A stretch of DNA of 64,000 nucleotides from Rhodopirellula bahusiensis (GTDB lineage: Bacteria > Planctomycetota > Planctomycetia > Pirellulales > Pirellulaceae): NCBI RefSeq assembly GCF_002727185.1, contig NZ_NIZW01000001.1, positions 434,001 to 498,000 on the forward strand, read 5' to 3'. Of this stretch, positions 26,634 through 35,335 are shown one piece after another. The translations under genes and the position numbers were made by a program. Position 1 is the first letter of the stretch. The number at the start of each line of letters is the position of its first letter. The notes under the pieces are model-generated. The model was not told the origin of the DNA and searched no databases. It saw only the letters and a list, made by a program, of their open reading frames with translations.

Positions 26634-28469
26634 ATGAGTTCCCCCAGCGACGACGCGATTCTGCAATCCATTCGGCTGTATCGCGAAGCCCTTCAGCAAA
26701 CGCTGGATCTGTTCGTCGAATCGGGAAAAATCGCCGAAGGCAGCTACGGTTGGCTGGCGGGATCGAACGAGCCCGAACCGACCGACAATGACAACCTGCC
26801 GCAGCAGATGGCCGACCTTCACGAAGGGTTCGCGATGAAGGTTTTCGCGACGATGGTGCCCGCCAGCACCGCACGCAACCTCGAACAACGCCAACTCGGT
26901 CGCATCCTGCTGGAACACGTTTGGGGCGAATCCGTTCAAGGCAGCAAACTGCACGAGGCAATCGATTGGCTGATCACCACCGCCGAAGGATTCTCCTGGT
27001 ACGAAGTCACGCGGCCGTTCCTCGAACTGCCCTCGCTTCGCGACCGATGGGGCGAAGTCATCACCGCTGCGACTCGCATGGCTCACTTGATTGTGATGGT
27101 CGATGGCGATGACAGTAGCGTTGAACGTTCGCGTTTGCAGTCCATGCTCGATGGCCTCGAGAACGCAAAGCAAGTCGCCAAGTCACCGACCAGCGTCACC
27201 GCGCCGACCGTCACGTCCGAGTCACCGACTTTGGATCATCAAGCCGACCTGGACAACGCCCGCGAAGCCATCTCGTGGCTGAGAACCGAAGCCAAACGAC
27301 TGCGTGAAGGAACTGGCCACGATGCCGCCAACAAGCCCACGCCAACGCGCGCCGGTGGTGGGCCGCCCGTGACGAACGAGCAATCCAAACCTGCCCCAAA
27401 TGAACCTGCCGAGGTCGACGAACGAACTGCGGAAGAACGCTTGGCCGACGCCCGAGCCAAACTGGATCGCTTGATCGGATTGGACGCGATCAAGAATCAG
27501 ATTCAAACGCTTGCGAACTTCCTGGCGATGGAACGCCACCGCGAAAAAGAAGGTTTGCCGACGACTAAGCCCAGCCTTCACATGGCCTTTGTTGGAAACC
27601 CAGGAACTGGCAAGACCACCGTCGCGCGGATCATCGCGGAAATCTATGGCGGACTGGGCGTGTTAGAAAAAGGCCATTTGGTTGAAACTGATCGCAGCGG
27701 CTTGGTCGCTGAATACGCCGGCCAAACGGGCCCCAAGACCAACGCGAAAATTGACGAAGCACTCGACGGCGTGCTGTTCATCGATGAAGCCTACACGTTG
27801 ATCGACGAGAGCGGCCAAGACCAATACGGCCGCGAAGCAATTCAAACGCTTCTGAAACGCATGGAAGACCAACGCGATCGGTTGGTCGTGATCCTGGCGG
27901 GTTACCCCAAGGAAATGACCAAGATGATCCGCAGCAACCCCGGGCTCAGCTCGCGGGTCGGAACAACGATGCACTTCGACGATTACGACGCCGAGGCCTT
28001 GTGCCGGATCTTTGAACTGATCGCTGCAAAAGCTCAGTACGTGATTCCGACCGAAAGTCGACGGCGACTGCTGCGAGGCTTCACACATCTGTACTTCAAT
28101 CGCGATCGGCACTTTGGCAACGGCCGAACGTCTCGCAACTCCTTCGAACGCAGCGTCCGCCGACTGGCAAACCGCATCGCAGGCTCAACGGAAATCACTC
28201 GCGAACTGCTGACAACGCTGCAGCCATCCGACATCGAAATCCCGGACCTGACCGACGCACAACTCGACGCGATGACCGAACCAAGCGGCATGATTCGAGT
28301 CACTTGCCCACACTGCGACACACCTCAAGTGATCGAAGACACAATGATGGGCACAACCACCAACTGCAATGCATGCCACGAACCCATGGACGTCCAGTGG
28401 GGCAGCCCCGTGATCGACTTGAAAGCCCCCGCCGAACCACAGCCCGATCAGGATCTTTCCACTTCGTAA
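26634..28469 (+). CDS. CbxX/CfqX-type AAA ATPase with TerB-like N-terminus and zinc ribbon
   Basis: A 611-residue cytoplasmic protein in three parts. Residues about 1-170 are helical; MAHLIVMVDGDDSSVERSRL resembles the acidic TerB signature, though weakly. A charged linker follows. The AAA domain, about 275-530, is of the CbxX/SpoVK group: Walker A GNPGTGKTT near residue 321, the loop LVAEYAGQTGPKTNAKIDEA, and Walker B GVLFIDEAYTL near 379, with an arginine region SRVGTTMHF. Residues about 557-590 form a zinc ribbon (CPHC and CNAC). The CbxX group includes Rubisco activase of red-type Calvin cycle, but no Rubisco gene is here, so remodelling of another complex is likely. The target is unknown. 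Confidence 0.85.
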   Translation: MSSPSDDAILQSIRLYREALQQTLDLFVESGKIAEGSYGWLAGSNEPEPTDNDNLPQQMADLHEGFAMKVFATMVPASTARNLEQRQLGRILLEHVWGESVQGSKLHEAIDWLITTAEGFSWYEVTRPFLELPSLRDRWGEVITAATRMAHLIVMVDGDDSSVERSRLQSMLDGLENAKQVAKSPTSVTAPTVTSESPTLDHQADLDNAREAISWLRTEAKRLREGTGHDAANKPTPTRAGGGPPVTNEQSKPAPNEPAEVDERTAEERLADARAKLDRLIGLDAIKNQIQTLANFLAMERHREKEGLPTTKPSLHMAFVGNPGTGKTTVARIIAEIYGGLGVLEKGHLVETDRSGLVAEYAGQTGPKTNAKIDEALDGVLFIDEAYTLIDESGQDQYGREAIQTLLKRMEDQRDRLVVILAGYPKEMTKMIRSNPGLSSRVGTTMHFDDYDAEALCRIFELIAAKAQYVIPTESRRRLLRGFTHLYFNRDRHFGNGRTSRNSFERSVRRLANRIAGSTEITRELLTTLQPSDIEIPDLTDAQLDAMTEPSGMIRVTCPHCDTPQVIEDTMMGTTTNCNACHEPMDVQWGSPVIDLKAPAEPQPDQDLSTS

Positions 28470-28589
28470 CCCGCCGCATGATGGACGGTTGATTGAGCCA
28501 ACTTTCGATTCTTTGTGGGCGCCGTTTCGACGTTGGCCTAGACGGCTGAACGGTTGGGGCTGGACAGCCCATTCCTTTACGCGAGTTTT

Positions 28590-28605
28590 CATCCCGGTAG
28601 GGATG
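28590..28605. repeat. Short palindromic element CATCCC-GGTA-GGGATG
   Basis: A perfect six-pair stem with a four-base loop lies in the 241-base gap between two convergent genes. It is flanked by TTTT on the left and AAGAA on the right. Similar CATCCC/GGGATG palindromes are, from memory, scattered in planctomycete genomes; only one copy is seen in this window. A weak terminator for the minus-strand operon is another possibility. Confidence 0.35.
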
Positions 28606-28710
28606 AAGAAAGACTGAAGTCGGAATCAAAGCAGACAGCCGATGCTAACACCGAAACGGCTTTGTAAATCAACGACAAGCGACTCACGTCGATCACAGCA
28701 TTGCGACGGA

Positions 28711-29493
28711 TCAACCCCGAAGCGGGCGATACAAATCCAACTCTTCGCGTCCCATCAGCTGCGAATAGATGGCTGCGATTTGACGCTGGCCTTCTCGCAA
28801 CATCTCTTCCGCGTCGCTGGTCTCGATCTCGGCCAGTTCCAACCAATACTCATCCGCATCAGGCTTGGTGAAGCCACGCGAACCTACCGGCAACCCGGCC
28901 ACAATCACACATTCGCATTGCTGTGATTCGGGCGAGTTGTCATCAGCATCACCAACACTGTGGTACTGCAGCAGGTAGTCCGGCGGGATTGAAACACCCG
29001 AGTCGTCGTCGCCTTCCTCTTCCTCGTCCGCGTCGTCAACAACGTCCACCGTCTCGACCGAAGTCACCATCACATTCGGCCACACCCGGCCTCGCAACAA
29101 ATCCGACCGAGTCACCGCGAGCAGGCCATCTTGAATCCATTCACGAATCGTTACCGGCAGGGCCGCCGGAATCTCGTCCCCGCGCTGCGCCGCGATCGCA
29201 TTGAAGGCCAAGGGCGACAAACTTCGGTCCGGCAACATCGGTGACGCGAGATCCCAACACTCGGCCAATTCACGACCGTTCAACCAATACCGGCCAAACC
29301 AATCGTCTCGAAACGTCGGGCCGATTCGCTGCGCTGATACGTCGACATTGGGACGGTCGGCCCATGCGTCCGCCCCACCAACCAAAGTCACGTCGTAACC
29401 GAGAAAACGTCCGTACAGAGCCGCTTCGATCCCCAACTCCGTGGTGCCAATCACAACGATGGAACCGGGAGGATCAAGAGTGGAATCATTCAT
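28711..29493 (-). CDS. Degenerate Rossmann-fold protein, end of the PKS gene run
   Basis: I do not recognise a family for this 260-residue protein. It opens with SIVVIGTTELGIEAALYGRF, which has the beta-alpha-beta shape of FAD/NAD-binding proteins, but the Gly-x-Gly-x-x-Gly triad is reduced (GTTELG). A second strand YDVTLVGG and tight acidic turn fit the same fold. An acidic run (DDADEEEEGDDDSG) sits near residue 155, and CECVIVAGLPVG may be a later strand of the fold. It ends LYRPLRG. It lies 51 bases after the second methyltransferase gene and is the last of the co-directional run. It may be a flavoprotein partner that lost cofactor binding; no reaction is proposed. Confidence 0.6.
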   Translation of the reverse strand: MNDSTLDPPGSIVVIGTTELGIEAALYGRFLGYDVTLVGGADAWADRPNVDVSAQRIGPTFRDDWFGRYWLNGRELAECWDLASPMLPDRSLSPLAFNAIAAQRGDEIPAALPVTIREWIQDGLLAVTRSDLLRGRVWPNVMVTSVETVDVVDDADEEEEGDDDSGVSIPPDYLLQYHSVGDADDNSPESQQCECVIVAGLPVGSRGFTKPDADEYWLELAEIETSDAEEMLREGQRQIAAIYSQLMGREELDLYRPLRG

Positions 29494-29544
29494 AAAACTG
29501 AGCCGATTTCCGGCAAAACAATGCGTTTCGAAAGTGAAAAGGAA

Positions 29545-30312
29545 TCACATCCCGCCAACCGGCGGTCGCGTATCCTCGGGGCTGTGCCCCAAACTCGCAA
29601 GTGGCAATTCAATCCGCCGGTACAGTCGCGACTGAAGGAATCCTTGGTTGAGCGACTGGGTTCGGTGAACAGTCCATTCGGTCGCACCAAAAAAATCTTC
29701 CACAGGGACCAGCGATCGAGAAACGAGCCCCGTTTGCCATCTGAAAAAGCGATGCATCACACCGCTCCAAAATTGTGCTCGATGGCGCCGCCACCCTGAA
29801 ACTGGCATCACAAAGTCAACGTGATAGAACCACCCTCTCGGTTCGACCAAGTTCATCCATCGCGGCAATTGGAGACGCAACTCTGGTTCAGTGAAACAGT
29901 CCAAGAAGAACGGAGCGATGACACATGCGAATGCCGCACCGCCCGCATCCCACTCCCTCGCGTCCTGGCAAACCAAACGAACCCGATAATCAGCCCCTAA
30001 TCGCGTTACACGTTGCTGCTGAAGCCGTAGCATCTCAGGACTTTGCTCAACGCTGGTGACTTGAGCATGAGGTTGCAAGCACAAGACCTCGGCCAACAAG
30101 CGTCCGTCCCCATCACCCAAAATCAAAATTCGATCGAGCTCAGGCAACTCCGACAACAAAGCCGTACGAGCCCGTTGCAGATCATTGCGAAACACCGGCT
30201 TCTCCAACAACCAATACCACCGAGCCAGCCGGTCGTAGCCGCGCACCGAGTCGCGAACGGTTTCGTTCAAAGAATCGCCCAGCAGATCATCGGTGACACG
30301 ATCAACGACCAA
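29545..30312 (-). CDS. Class I SAM-dependent methyltransferase
   Basis: The 255-residue protein shows the SAM-binding motif ILILGDGDGRLLAEVL, the acidic ribose contact VTSVEQSPEMLRLQQ and motif II-like VRLVCQDAREWDA. These make it a class I methyltransferase of the Coq5/UbiG size range. The start is a TTG at 30312, inside the upstream UbiA-like gene (46-base overlap), so the true start could be further in. It is part of the tightly packed run that includes the type III polyketide synthase. A role in methylating the ring or oxygen of that product is inference. Confidence 0.78.
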   Translation of the reverse strand: MVVDRVTDDLLGDSLNETVRDSVRGYDRLARWYWLLEKPVFRNDLQRARTALLSELPELDRILILGDGDGRLLAEVLCLQPHAQVTSVEQSPEMLRLQQQRVTRLGADYRVRLVCQDAREWDAGGAAFACVIAPFFLDCFTEPELRLQLPRWMNLVEPRGWFYHVDFVMPVSGWRRHRAQFWSGVMHRFFRWQTGLVSRSLVPVEDFFGATEWTVHRTQSLNQGFLQSRLYRRIELPLASLGHSPEDTRPPVGGM

Positions 30313-31253
30313 TCGGCCATCGGAACCAATCGATCAAACCAAGGCCTTCGCACATTCGCCGAAGCCGACCAACGACTGCACTCACTCAGCCCTCCGCCCC
30401 GCCGTCGCCACCAACACGCTGTCGCAAGCAACGCCGAAGAACCGGCGAGCAAGCAAGCGACCATCAACCAAGGCAACCATCCCACGAAGCCACCGGCTCC
30501 AGCCAGACAAGACACAGCGAAAGTTGCTAGCGTTCCACGTCGTGAATTTCCTGAACGACTCGCGTCGTAGTTTTGATCCGCCACCGATTCACGCTCTGCA
30601 ACCGCCCAGCAATTCGCGGTGAACAAGATCGCTGATGCGGCACAAGCCAACGCCAAGGAAACACTCGGGGATTCCAACCACGCGATCAGGCTGACTCCCG
30701 CAGCGAAGATCACACCGATCTGAACTTCTTTCGCGAAAACGTGACGGACGGTGGAACGGCCGGGCCAAAAATGAACTCCGGCGCCGTATGCCAACACCAA
30801 AGTTGCAACCAACAACCCCATCCGAATCGCAGCCGCGTCCATCCAAACCACCACCACCGAACTGGCCGCCAACAACACAACCGTCCAAGCCAACACCCAG
30901 ATCCTCGCGTGCTGATGATGCATCCGGTGACGAACCAAGTGTGGACGCGACAGATCCAATCGCGAACCATCCAGCAATCGGTCGGCGACATAGATCAGCC
31001 AAACGACGGCAGCTAGAACGAAGGACTCATGCCAACGCGGCGTTCGATCGCAGAACGCGAGCAAGAACACGAACTGCCAGAGCATCGCCACCAAGGCTGC
31101 ATCGAGCGACAGCACGTTCAGCCAACATGCCAACGGCAAACGCTCAGCCGGCGTCACCGATTGTTGAATCGAGGCCAGCGTTGTTATCGGCGTAGGGCTT
31201 GGCTCAGGATCCTGCACCTTGAACAATCCGGTTGGACAACGTCCCCACGCCAC
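30267..31253 (-). CDS. UbiA-like multispanning membrane protein
   Basis: A 328-residue protein with eight or nine hydrophobic helices. The second helix runs into YVADRLLDGSRLDL, an aspartate-rich segment at the place where UbiA prenyltransferases bind prenyl diphosphate through NDxxDxxxD. The spacing here is close but not exact. A second conserved region, FAKEVQIGVIFAAG, follows. If genuine, it transfers an isoprenoid to an aromatic acceptor in the membrane, or is a catalytically changed relative. The GTG at 31253 overlaps the FAH gene by 50 bases; a GTG at 31217 would overlap by only 14 and is reasonable. It sits between a dehydratase and a methyltransferase of the PKS run. Confidence 0.55.
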   Translation of the reverse strand: MAWGRCPTGLFKVQDPEPSPTPITTLASIQQSVTPAERLPLACWLNVLSLDAALVAMLWQFVFLLAFCDRTPRWHESFVLAAVVWLIYVADRLLDGSRLDLSRPHLVRHRMHHQHARIWVLAWTVVLLAASSVVVVWMDAAAIRMGLLVATLVLAYGAGVHFWPGRSTVRHVFAKEVQIGVIFAAGVSLIAWLESPSVSLALACAASAILFTANCWAVAERESVADQNYDASRSGNSRRGTLATFAVSCLAGAGGFVGWLPWLMVACLLAGSSALLATACWWRRRGGGLSECSRWSASANVRRPWFDRLVPMADWSLIVSPMICWAIL

Positions 31254-32067
31254 CGATGGTGATGTTCACAACGTCGTCGGGAAGCAGCGTGAAATCGCTG
31301 GTCGGAACAATCCCCGTTCCGGTCATCAAGAACGCTCCATCGGCCATCGTGTTGTCGCGTCCCAACCACTGAACCAAGTCGTCAAACTTCCGAGCCATCT
31401 CGGCCGCCGACGTGGCTTGATCGAAAACGATGTCTCCGGCGCGAACGATCTTCAGATCCACTGTGATGGCATCGACCGAAGGCAACTCATCCATCAACGT
31501 GATCCACGGCCCCAGCCCAGCACATTGGTCGTAACACTTGGCTTGAGGCAGGTACAAAGGGTTCTCCCCTTCGATGTCCCGCGAACTCATGTCGTTGCCG
31601 ACCGTCAATCCAACGATCTTCAACTTCGGGCTGAGCGCCAACGTGATCTCGGGTTCCGGCACATTCCAAGTGGCATCGGTTCGAATGCGAAGCGGTTGCA
31701 GATGGCCGCTGACGCGTGAAGGAGTGGCTTTGAAAAAGATCTCCGGCCGATCCGCGTTGTAGACCTGGTCGTAGCAAGACGCCGCAGCTTCGGACTCTTC
31801 CATCCGAGCCGTTTGGCTGCGTTTATACGTTACACCTGCCGCCCAGACCTCTTGTTGATCAATGGGAGGCAACCACTGCGTCGAGTCATTGATCGCCATC
31901 GGCTGATCGCGGGCCAAGGACTCCGCTGCTGCTTTAGGATCTTCTGCTGCCAAGATCGCCGAGAGCGTTGGCAATTCCGTGGTCGTTTGAAGCGGGATCA
32001 GGTTGCCGGCTTCGACCAAGGCAACACGAGTCTGGCCAGCCGAATCAATGCATTTGGTGATATTCAT
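31204..32067 (-). CDS. FAH-family dehydratase/hydrolase, KdaD-like
   Basis: A 287-residue protein of the fumarylacetoacetate hydrolase superfamily. The metal-site region reads NVPEPEITLAL (EPE-type ligands), and VGLTVGNDMSSRDIEGENPL continues into YLPQAKCYDQCAGLGPW. That last stretch closely resembles 2-keto-3-deoxy-D-arabinonate dehydratase of archaea from memory. It would act on a 2-keto-3-deoxy sugar acid with magnesium. It lies 84 bases after the polyketide synthase and overlaps the UbiA-like gene. It may be a carried passenger for sugar-acid catabolism, or an FAH-fold enzyme that trims a diketo intermediate; the second is speculation. Confidence 0.82.
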   Translation of the reverse strand: MNITKCIDSAGQTRVALVEAGNLIPLQTTTELPTLSAILAAEDPKAAAESLARDQPMAINDSTQWLPPIDQQEVWAAGVTYKRSQTARMEESEAAASCYDQVYNADRPEIFFKATPSRVSGHLQPLRIRTDATWNVPEPEITLALSPKLKIVGLTVGNDMSSRDIEGENPLYLPQAKCYDQCAGLGPWITLMDELPSVDAITVDLKIVRAGDIVFDQATSAAEMARKFDDLVQWLGRDNTMADGAFLMTGTGIVPTSDFTLLPDDVVNITIGGVGTLSNRIVQGAGS

Positions 32068-32151
32068 GCCGACAAGATAACCGCCTCCACGCCCCGTCAG
32101 AAGACCTCAAGGGGCAAAAGGCATCCCTCGCGAGAAAGCGTCCGAGAACGT

Positions 32152-33255
32152 TCAGCGGACGACGGCGACTTCAATTTCCAACCCAGGACCAAACCCCAGC
32201 ATCAACCAAGGGCCAGGAACGTCTCGCTGCTGAAATTTCTGGAGAACAAATCCGAGGGTTGCCGACGACATGTTGCCGTGCTCTCGCAACACTTCGCGAG
32301 AAACATCGAGCGCATCCGAAGGCAACTCCAACGCGGTTTCGACGGACTGCAAAATCCGAACACCACCGGGGTGCACCGCCCAACCGCCGATCGAATCCAA
32401 ATCCAATCCTGATTTCGCCAGCCAAGGCACCAGAAATTCGCGAAGGTTAGTTTCGATGAATCCAGGCACGCTGGCCTCGAGCGTCATGATGAATCCGTTG
32501 TCACCGATTCGCCATGTCATCGCATCGTGGCTGTCTCGGATCAGGCAGGACCCCACCGAGACAATTTCACCAAGTGGTGATTCGACACTCGACTCAGGAC
32601 AATCGTCGCCCGCCACGATCAACCCAGCCGAACCATCCGCGAACAGCGATCCGGAAACGATCCGTTGAGCGTCGTATCCGTATTGATAGTGCAGACTGCA
32701 AAGTTCGATGCAAACGATCAACACAACCGCGTCGGGATCAGCAGCTACCAAACCGCGCGCAGTTCGAAGAGCGTTGACCAAACCATGGCACCCCATGAAG
32801 CCAACTTGGATTCGCTGGGTCGTGATCGGCAAACCAAGCTTGTCGATCAACTGCACATCGATTCCCGGCGCTGTGAACCCGGTACAAGTGACGGTGACAA
32901 CATGAGTAACATCATCGGGTGAGATGCCACTGCCATCCAAAGCCCCCTGCCCGGCTCGACATGCGAGCGTCGGTGCTTCGGCGGCAAAGCGATCGTTGCG
33001 AGTGGCCATGGTCGGCCCGCGATCACAACCTTCTTCCAACGGTGGGTAGAACGACTGAGTCAGCTCACCAGCGTCACCTTTTTCAACCAACACACTTCCG
33101 CGGGTATCCACACCCGTTCGACGGTAGAGCTTCGCCAATTTCAAAGCTTGCTTCTCATCCTCGCACGACATGCTTTGGGCACAAAGAGTCGAGAACGCTA
33201 GGTCAGCCTTGTGCGTCGGCTGTGCCGTCGCAATGGATAGAATCTGGGCAGTCAT
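32152..33255 (-). CDS. Type III polyketide synthase (chalcone synthase-like)
   Basis: The 367-residue protein has the full thiolase-fold catalytic set: Cys156 in VGFMGCHGLVNAL, His295 in AVHPGGVRIL and Asn328 in EHGNMSSATLGF. The C-terminal loop GFGPGLEIE (354-362) is the standard chalcone-synthase cap. Such enzymes extend an acyl-CoA starter with malonyl-CoA units and cyclise to resorcinols, pyrones or phloroglucinols. The substrate pocket residues cannot be judged without a model. The gene overlaps the flavoprotein stop by four bases and is embedded with methyltransferases and a UbiA-like protein. The composition recalls the srs phenolic-lipid loci of actinomycetes (synthase, methyltransferase, flavin hydroxylase). 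Confidence 0.92.
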   Translation of the reverse strand: MTAQILSIATAQPTHKADLAFSTLCAQSMSCEDEKQALKLAKLYRRTGVDTRGSVLVEKGDAGELTQSFYPPLEEGCDRGPTMATRNDRFAAEAPTLACRAGQGALDGSGISPDDVTHVVTVTCTGFTAPGIDVQLIDKLGLPITTQRIQVGFMGCHGLVNALRTARGLVAADPDAVVLIVCIELCSLHYQYGYDAQRIVSGSLFADGSAGLIVAGDDCPESSVESPLGEIVSVGSCLIRDSHDAMTWRIGDNGFIMTLEASVPGFIETNLREFLVPWLAKSGLDLDSIGGWAVHPGGVRILQSVETALELPSDALDVSREVLREHGNMSSATLGFVLQKFQQRDVPGPWLMLGFGPGLEIEVAVVR

Positions 33256-34556
33256 GAAGAGACGTGAGTCCGAAGAGAAGCGTCCGCGAAGCTCGATGCG
33301 GTGCGATGGATGGTGGACGTTGTGTCGAAACGCGGTCCGTTTGCGAGACTACGAGTGAAAGGAGTCGCCAACCAATGAGCACGTCGTAGACCATGACATG
33401 CTAACCAGCGAGCCGGACGATATCGAACCATCCCGGTGACCCACCGGCACAATTGCCGACGGCGGGTTTGAAACTTCGTTGCTCGAAGTTCCCAGTTTGC
33501 ACCAAAATCGGCTCCACCGTTAGGCGTCATCTGCTGCAAGCGATACAAAGCCCACAAATCAGCCACCGCCAATCCGCCTTCAATCCCCCAGGTCATCCCC
33601 TCCCCCGTCAGCGGTTCGACATAGCCGGCTGCATCCCCAATCGCGACGATTCGCCCCCGCCCACTGAGACGCCTGCGTCTGAGCGGTGGTGTGGTTTGCC
33701 ACTGGGCAACTTCGGTGAACCAGTGACCCAGTTGCTGAGATTGGGCCGAGTTAAAAAGCCCCGAACCCAACAATAACGCCAGGATCTGCTGCTGAATCCC
33801 CTGCCGCCCACCTGCGACGTCGGACGTTGATTTCCGTCGAGGATGAATGGCCGCGGCGATGTCCAAATCCCCATTCGGTAGCCGCACGATTCCCACATAG
33901 CCATCACCTCCGCAATGCATTTGGATCTCGCCGGGATCCAAATGCCACCCGACTTTGCTCGCGTCAGACTCGCTCACATGAGCGGATAGCCCCATCGGAC
34001 CATTGGGTGTTTCGACCCAATGCAAATCGGCCGCATCGCGTTGCCGAAAACGACCGGTCAACCCCGACGCTACGACCACCAAATCGAATTCCTCGAGCGA
34101 TTTGCATCCGGTGTCGACCAAAACCTTTTCACCGGACTCCGAAACGATGGTCGCCTCACAGGGCTGACGCACTTCCACGCCAGCCTGCACCGCCAGGCTC
34201 AACAAATGCTGATCCAAATCAGCTCGCGAAAGGGCGCTGCCTTCTTGAATGGGAACGCGAACACCGCGGACGAATTCACCTGCCGCTGCCACACTTTCAG
34301 TATTTTTCGGTTCCTTTTCAGTGGTCTGAAAGAAACCATGGAAGAACGTCGTTGGAACGCCACGTTCTCGAATCGATTGCCCAACGCCGATCGCATCCAA
34401 CGCCGCCAACCCAGCAGCACCCAAGCAACAGCCGCAGACTTTTTCCCGAGGGAAGACAGCTCGTTCGAACAAGGTGACGCGGGCGCCCCGCTGAGCAAAT
34501 CGAATTGCCGCGGCTGATCCCGCCACGCCAGCACCGATGATCGCGACCTTTCCCAT
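33252..34556 (-). CDS. FAD-dependent oxidoreductase, geranylgeranyl-reductase family
   Basis: From the ATG at 34556 the protein has 434 residues; the frame runs to 34637 but would enter the preceding methyltransferase gene. The N-terminal dinucleotide site is complete (VAIIGAGVAGSAAAIRFAQR), followed by FERAVFPREKVCGCCLG, whose PREKxCG pattern marks the geranylgeranyl-reductase/phenol hydroxylase branch. RIVAIGDAAGYVEPLTGEGM is the second FAD motif. The family either saturates prenyl double bonds or hydroxylates aromatic rings. Its stop overlaps the PKS start by four bases, so it is translationally coupled to it. Hydroxylation or oxidation of the polyketide ring fits the context. Confidence 0.88.
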   Translation of the reverse strand: MGKVAIIGAGVAGSAAAIRFAQRGARVTLFERAVFPREKVCGCCLGAAGLAALDAIGVGQSIRERGVPTTFFHGFFQTTEKEPKNTESVAAAGEFVRGVRVPIQEGSALSRADLDQHLLSLAVQAGVEVRQPCEATIVSESGEKVLVDTGCKSLEEFDLVVVASGLTGRFRQRDAADLHWVETPNGPMGLSAHVSESDASKVGWHLDPGEIQMHCGGDGYVGIVRLPNGDLDIAAAIHPRRKSTSDVAGGRQGIQQQILALLLGSGLFNSAQSQQLGHWFTEVAQWQTTPPLRRRRLSGRGRIVAIGDAAGYVEPLTGEGMTWGIEGGLAVADLWALYRLQQMTPNGGADFGANWELRATKFQTRRRQLCRWVTGMVRYRPARWLACHGLRRAHWLATPFTRSLANGPRFDTTSTIHRTASSFADASLRTHVSS

Positions 34557-34579
34557 TCCCAGCGTTTCGTCAACTCCGT

Positions 34580-35335
34580 TCACGGAATCGCGCCCGACAA
34601 AATGGGTGATGGTGTTCCCGCCAACTCTGCCACGCACGCCTGATCAATCACGGCCAAGAACCGGCACGGAAAGGATATGCGTACCGGAATGTCATATCCC
34701 ATTGCTTGCCGGAGAAGCCGCGAAAACTCGGGACGACTGAACGCAGATCGGACACTCGTGGTCGCATCGTGGTGAACGACATCGCTTCGCGAAACCAGGC
34801 GAGACGCAGCGGCAACCAAAGCCAAATTGACCGTTGAGCGATCCAGGTCACAAATCAGCACGGACCGTTCACTCACTCGCCACATTTCCTGAATCAAGCG
34901 AACCGCCTGATAGTTTTCCAGGTGATGCATGAACAGCGAATTGGTCACCACATCAAATCCTGAGGGCAACCCATCGGTCAAACAGTCTCGCACAACCGTT
35001 CCCAAGGTGACGTCAGCCGCCTTGGCCGATTCCGACGCGAAGTCCATGGCGGTTTCGCTGCAATCCAACGACGTGACTTCCATTCGAATACCTTGCCGTT
35101 TGGCTCGGCACAACCAATCGATCGGCAAATCGGCGCTGCCGCTGGCAACATCCAATACGCGCAGAGATCGACGTGGTTGCTGCGAGGCCAGTTTGGCCAA
35201 CCGCGGGTAGAAGACTCTCGATACCAAACTGATTCGGTTCAACCGAGCCAATCCAACCAATGCCTGGCGATGTCGATCTGGATCCAAATTGGGATCGTCC
35301 ATCCACTCATCACTGCGAACGCGTGTGGAGCTCAT
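34580..35335 (-). CDS. SAM-dependent methyltransferase (Coq5/UbiE-like fold)
   Basis: A 251-residue protein with SAM motif [18 protein letters not shown], the acidic end of strand 2 in [14 protein letters not shown], and the motif II/post II segment [16 protein letters not shown]. In the hallmarks and in size it belongs with small-molecule methyltransferases rather than protein or RNA modifiers. Its first codon lies four bases inside the ldhA stop, and its stop is 23 bases before the flavoprotein start. Position between ldhA and the PKS-linked flavoprotein suggests modification of the polyketide or a quinone ring. It is distinct in sequence from the methyltransferase at 29545. Confidence 0.83.
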   Translation of the reverse strand: MSSTRVRSDEWMDDPNLDPDRHRQALVGLARLNRISLVSRVFYPRLAKLASQQPRRSLRVLDVASGSADLPIDWLCRAKRQGIRMEVTSLDCSETAMDFASESAKAADVTLGTVVRDCLTDGLPSGFDVVTNSLFMHHLENYQAVRLIQEMWRVSERSVLICDLDRSTVNLALVAAASRLVSRSDVVHHDATTSVRSAFSRPEFSRLLRQAMGYDIPVRISFPCRFLAVIDQACVAELAGTPSPILSGAIP

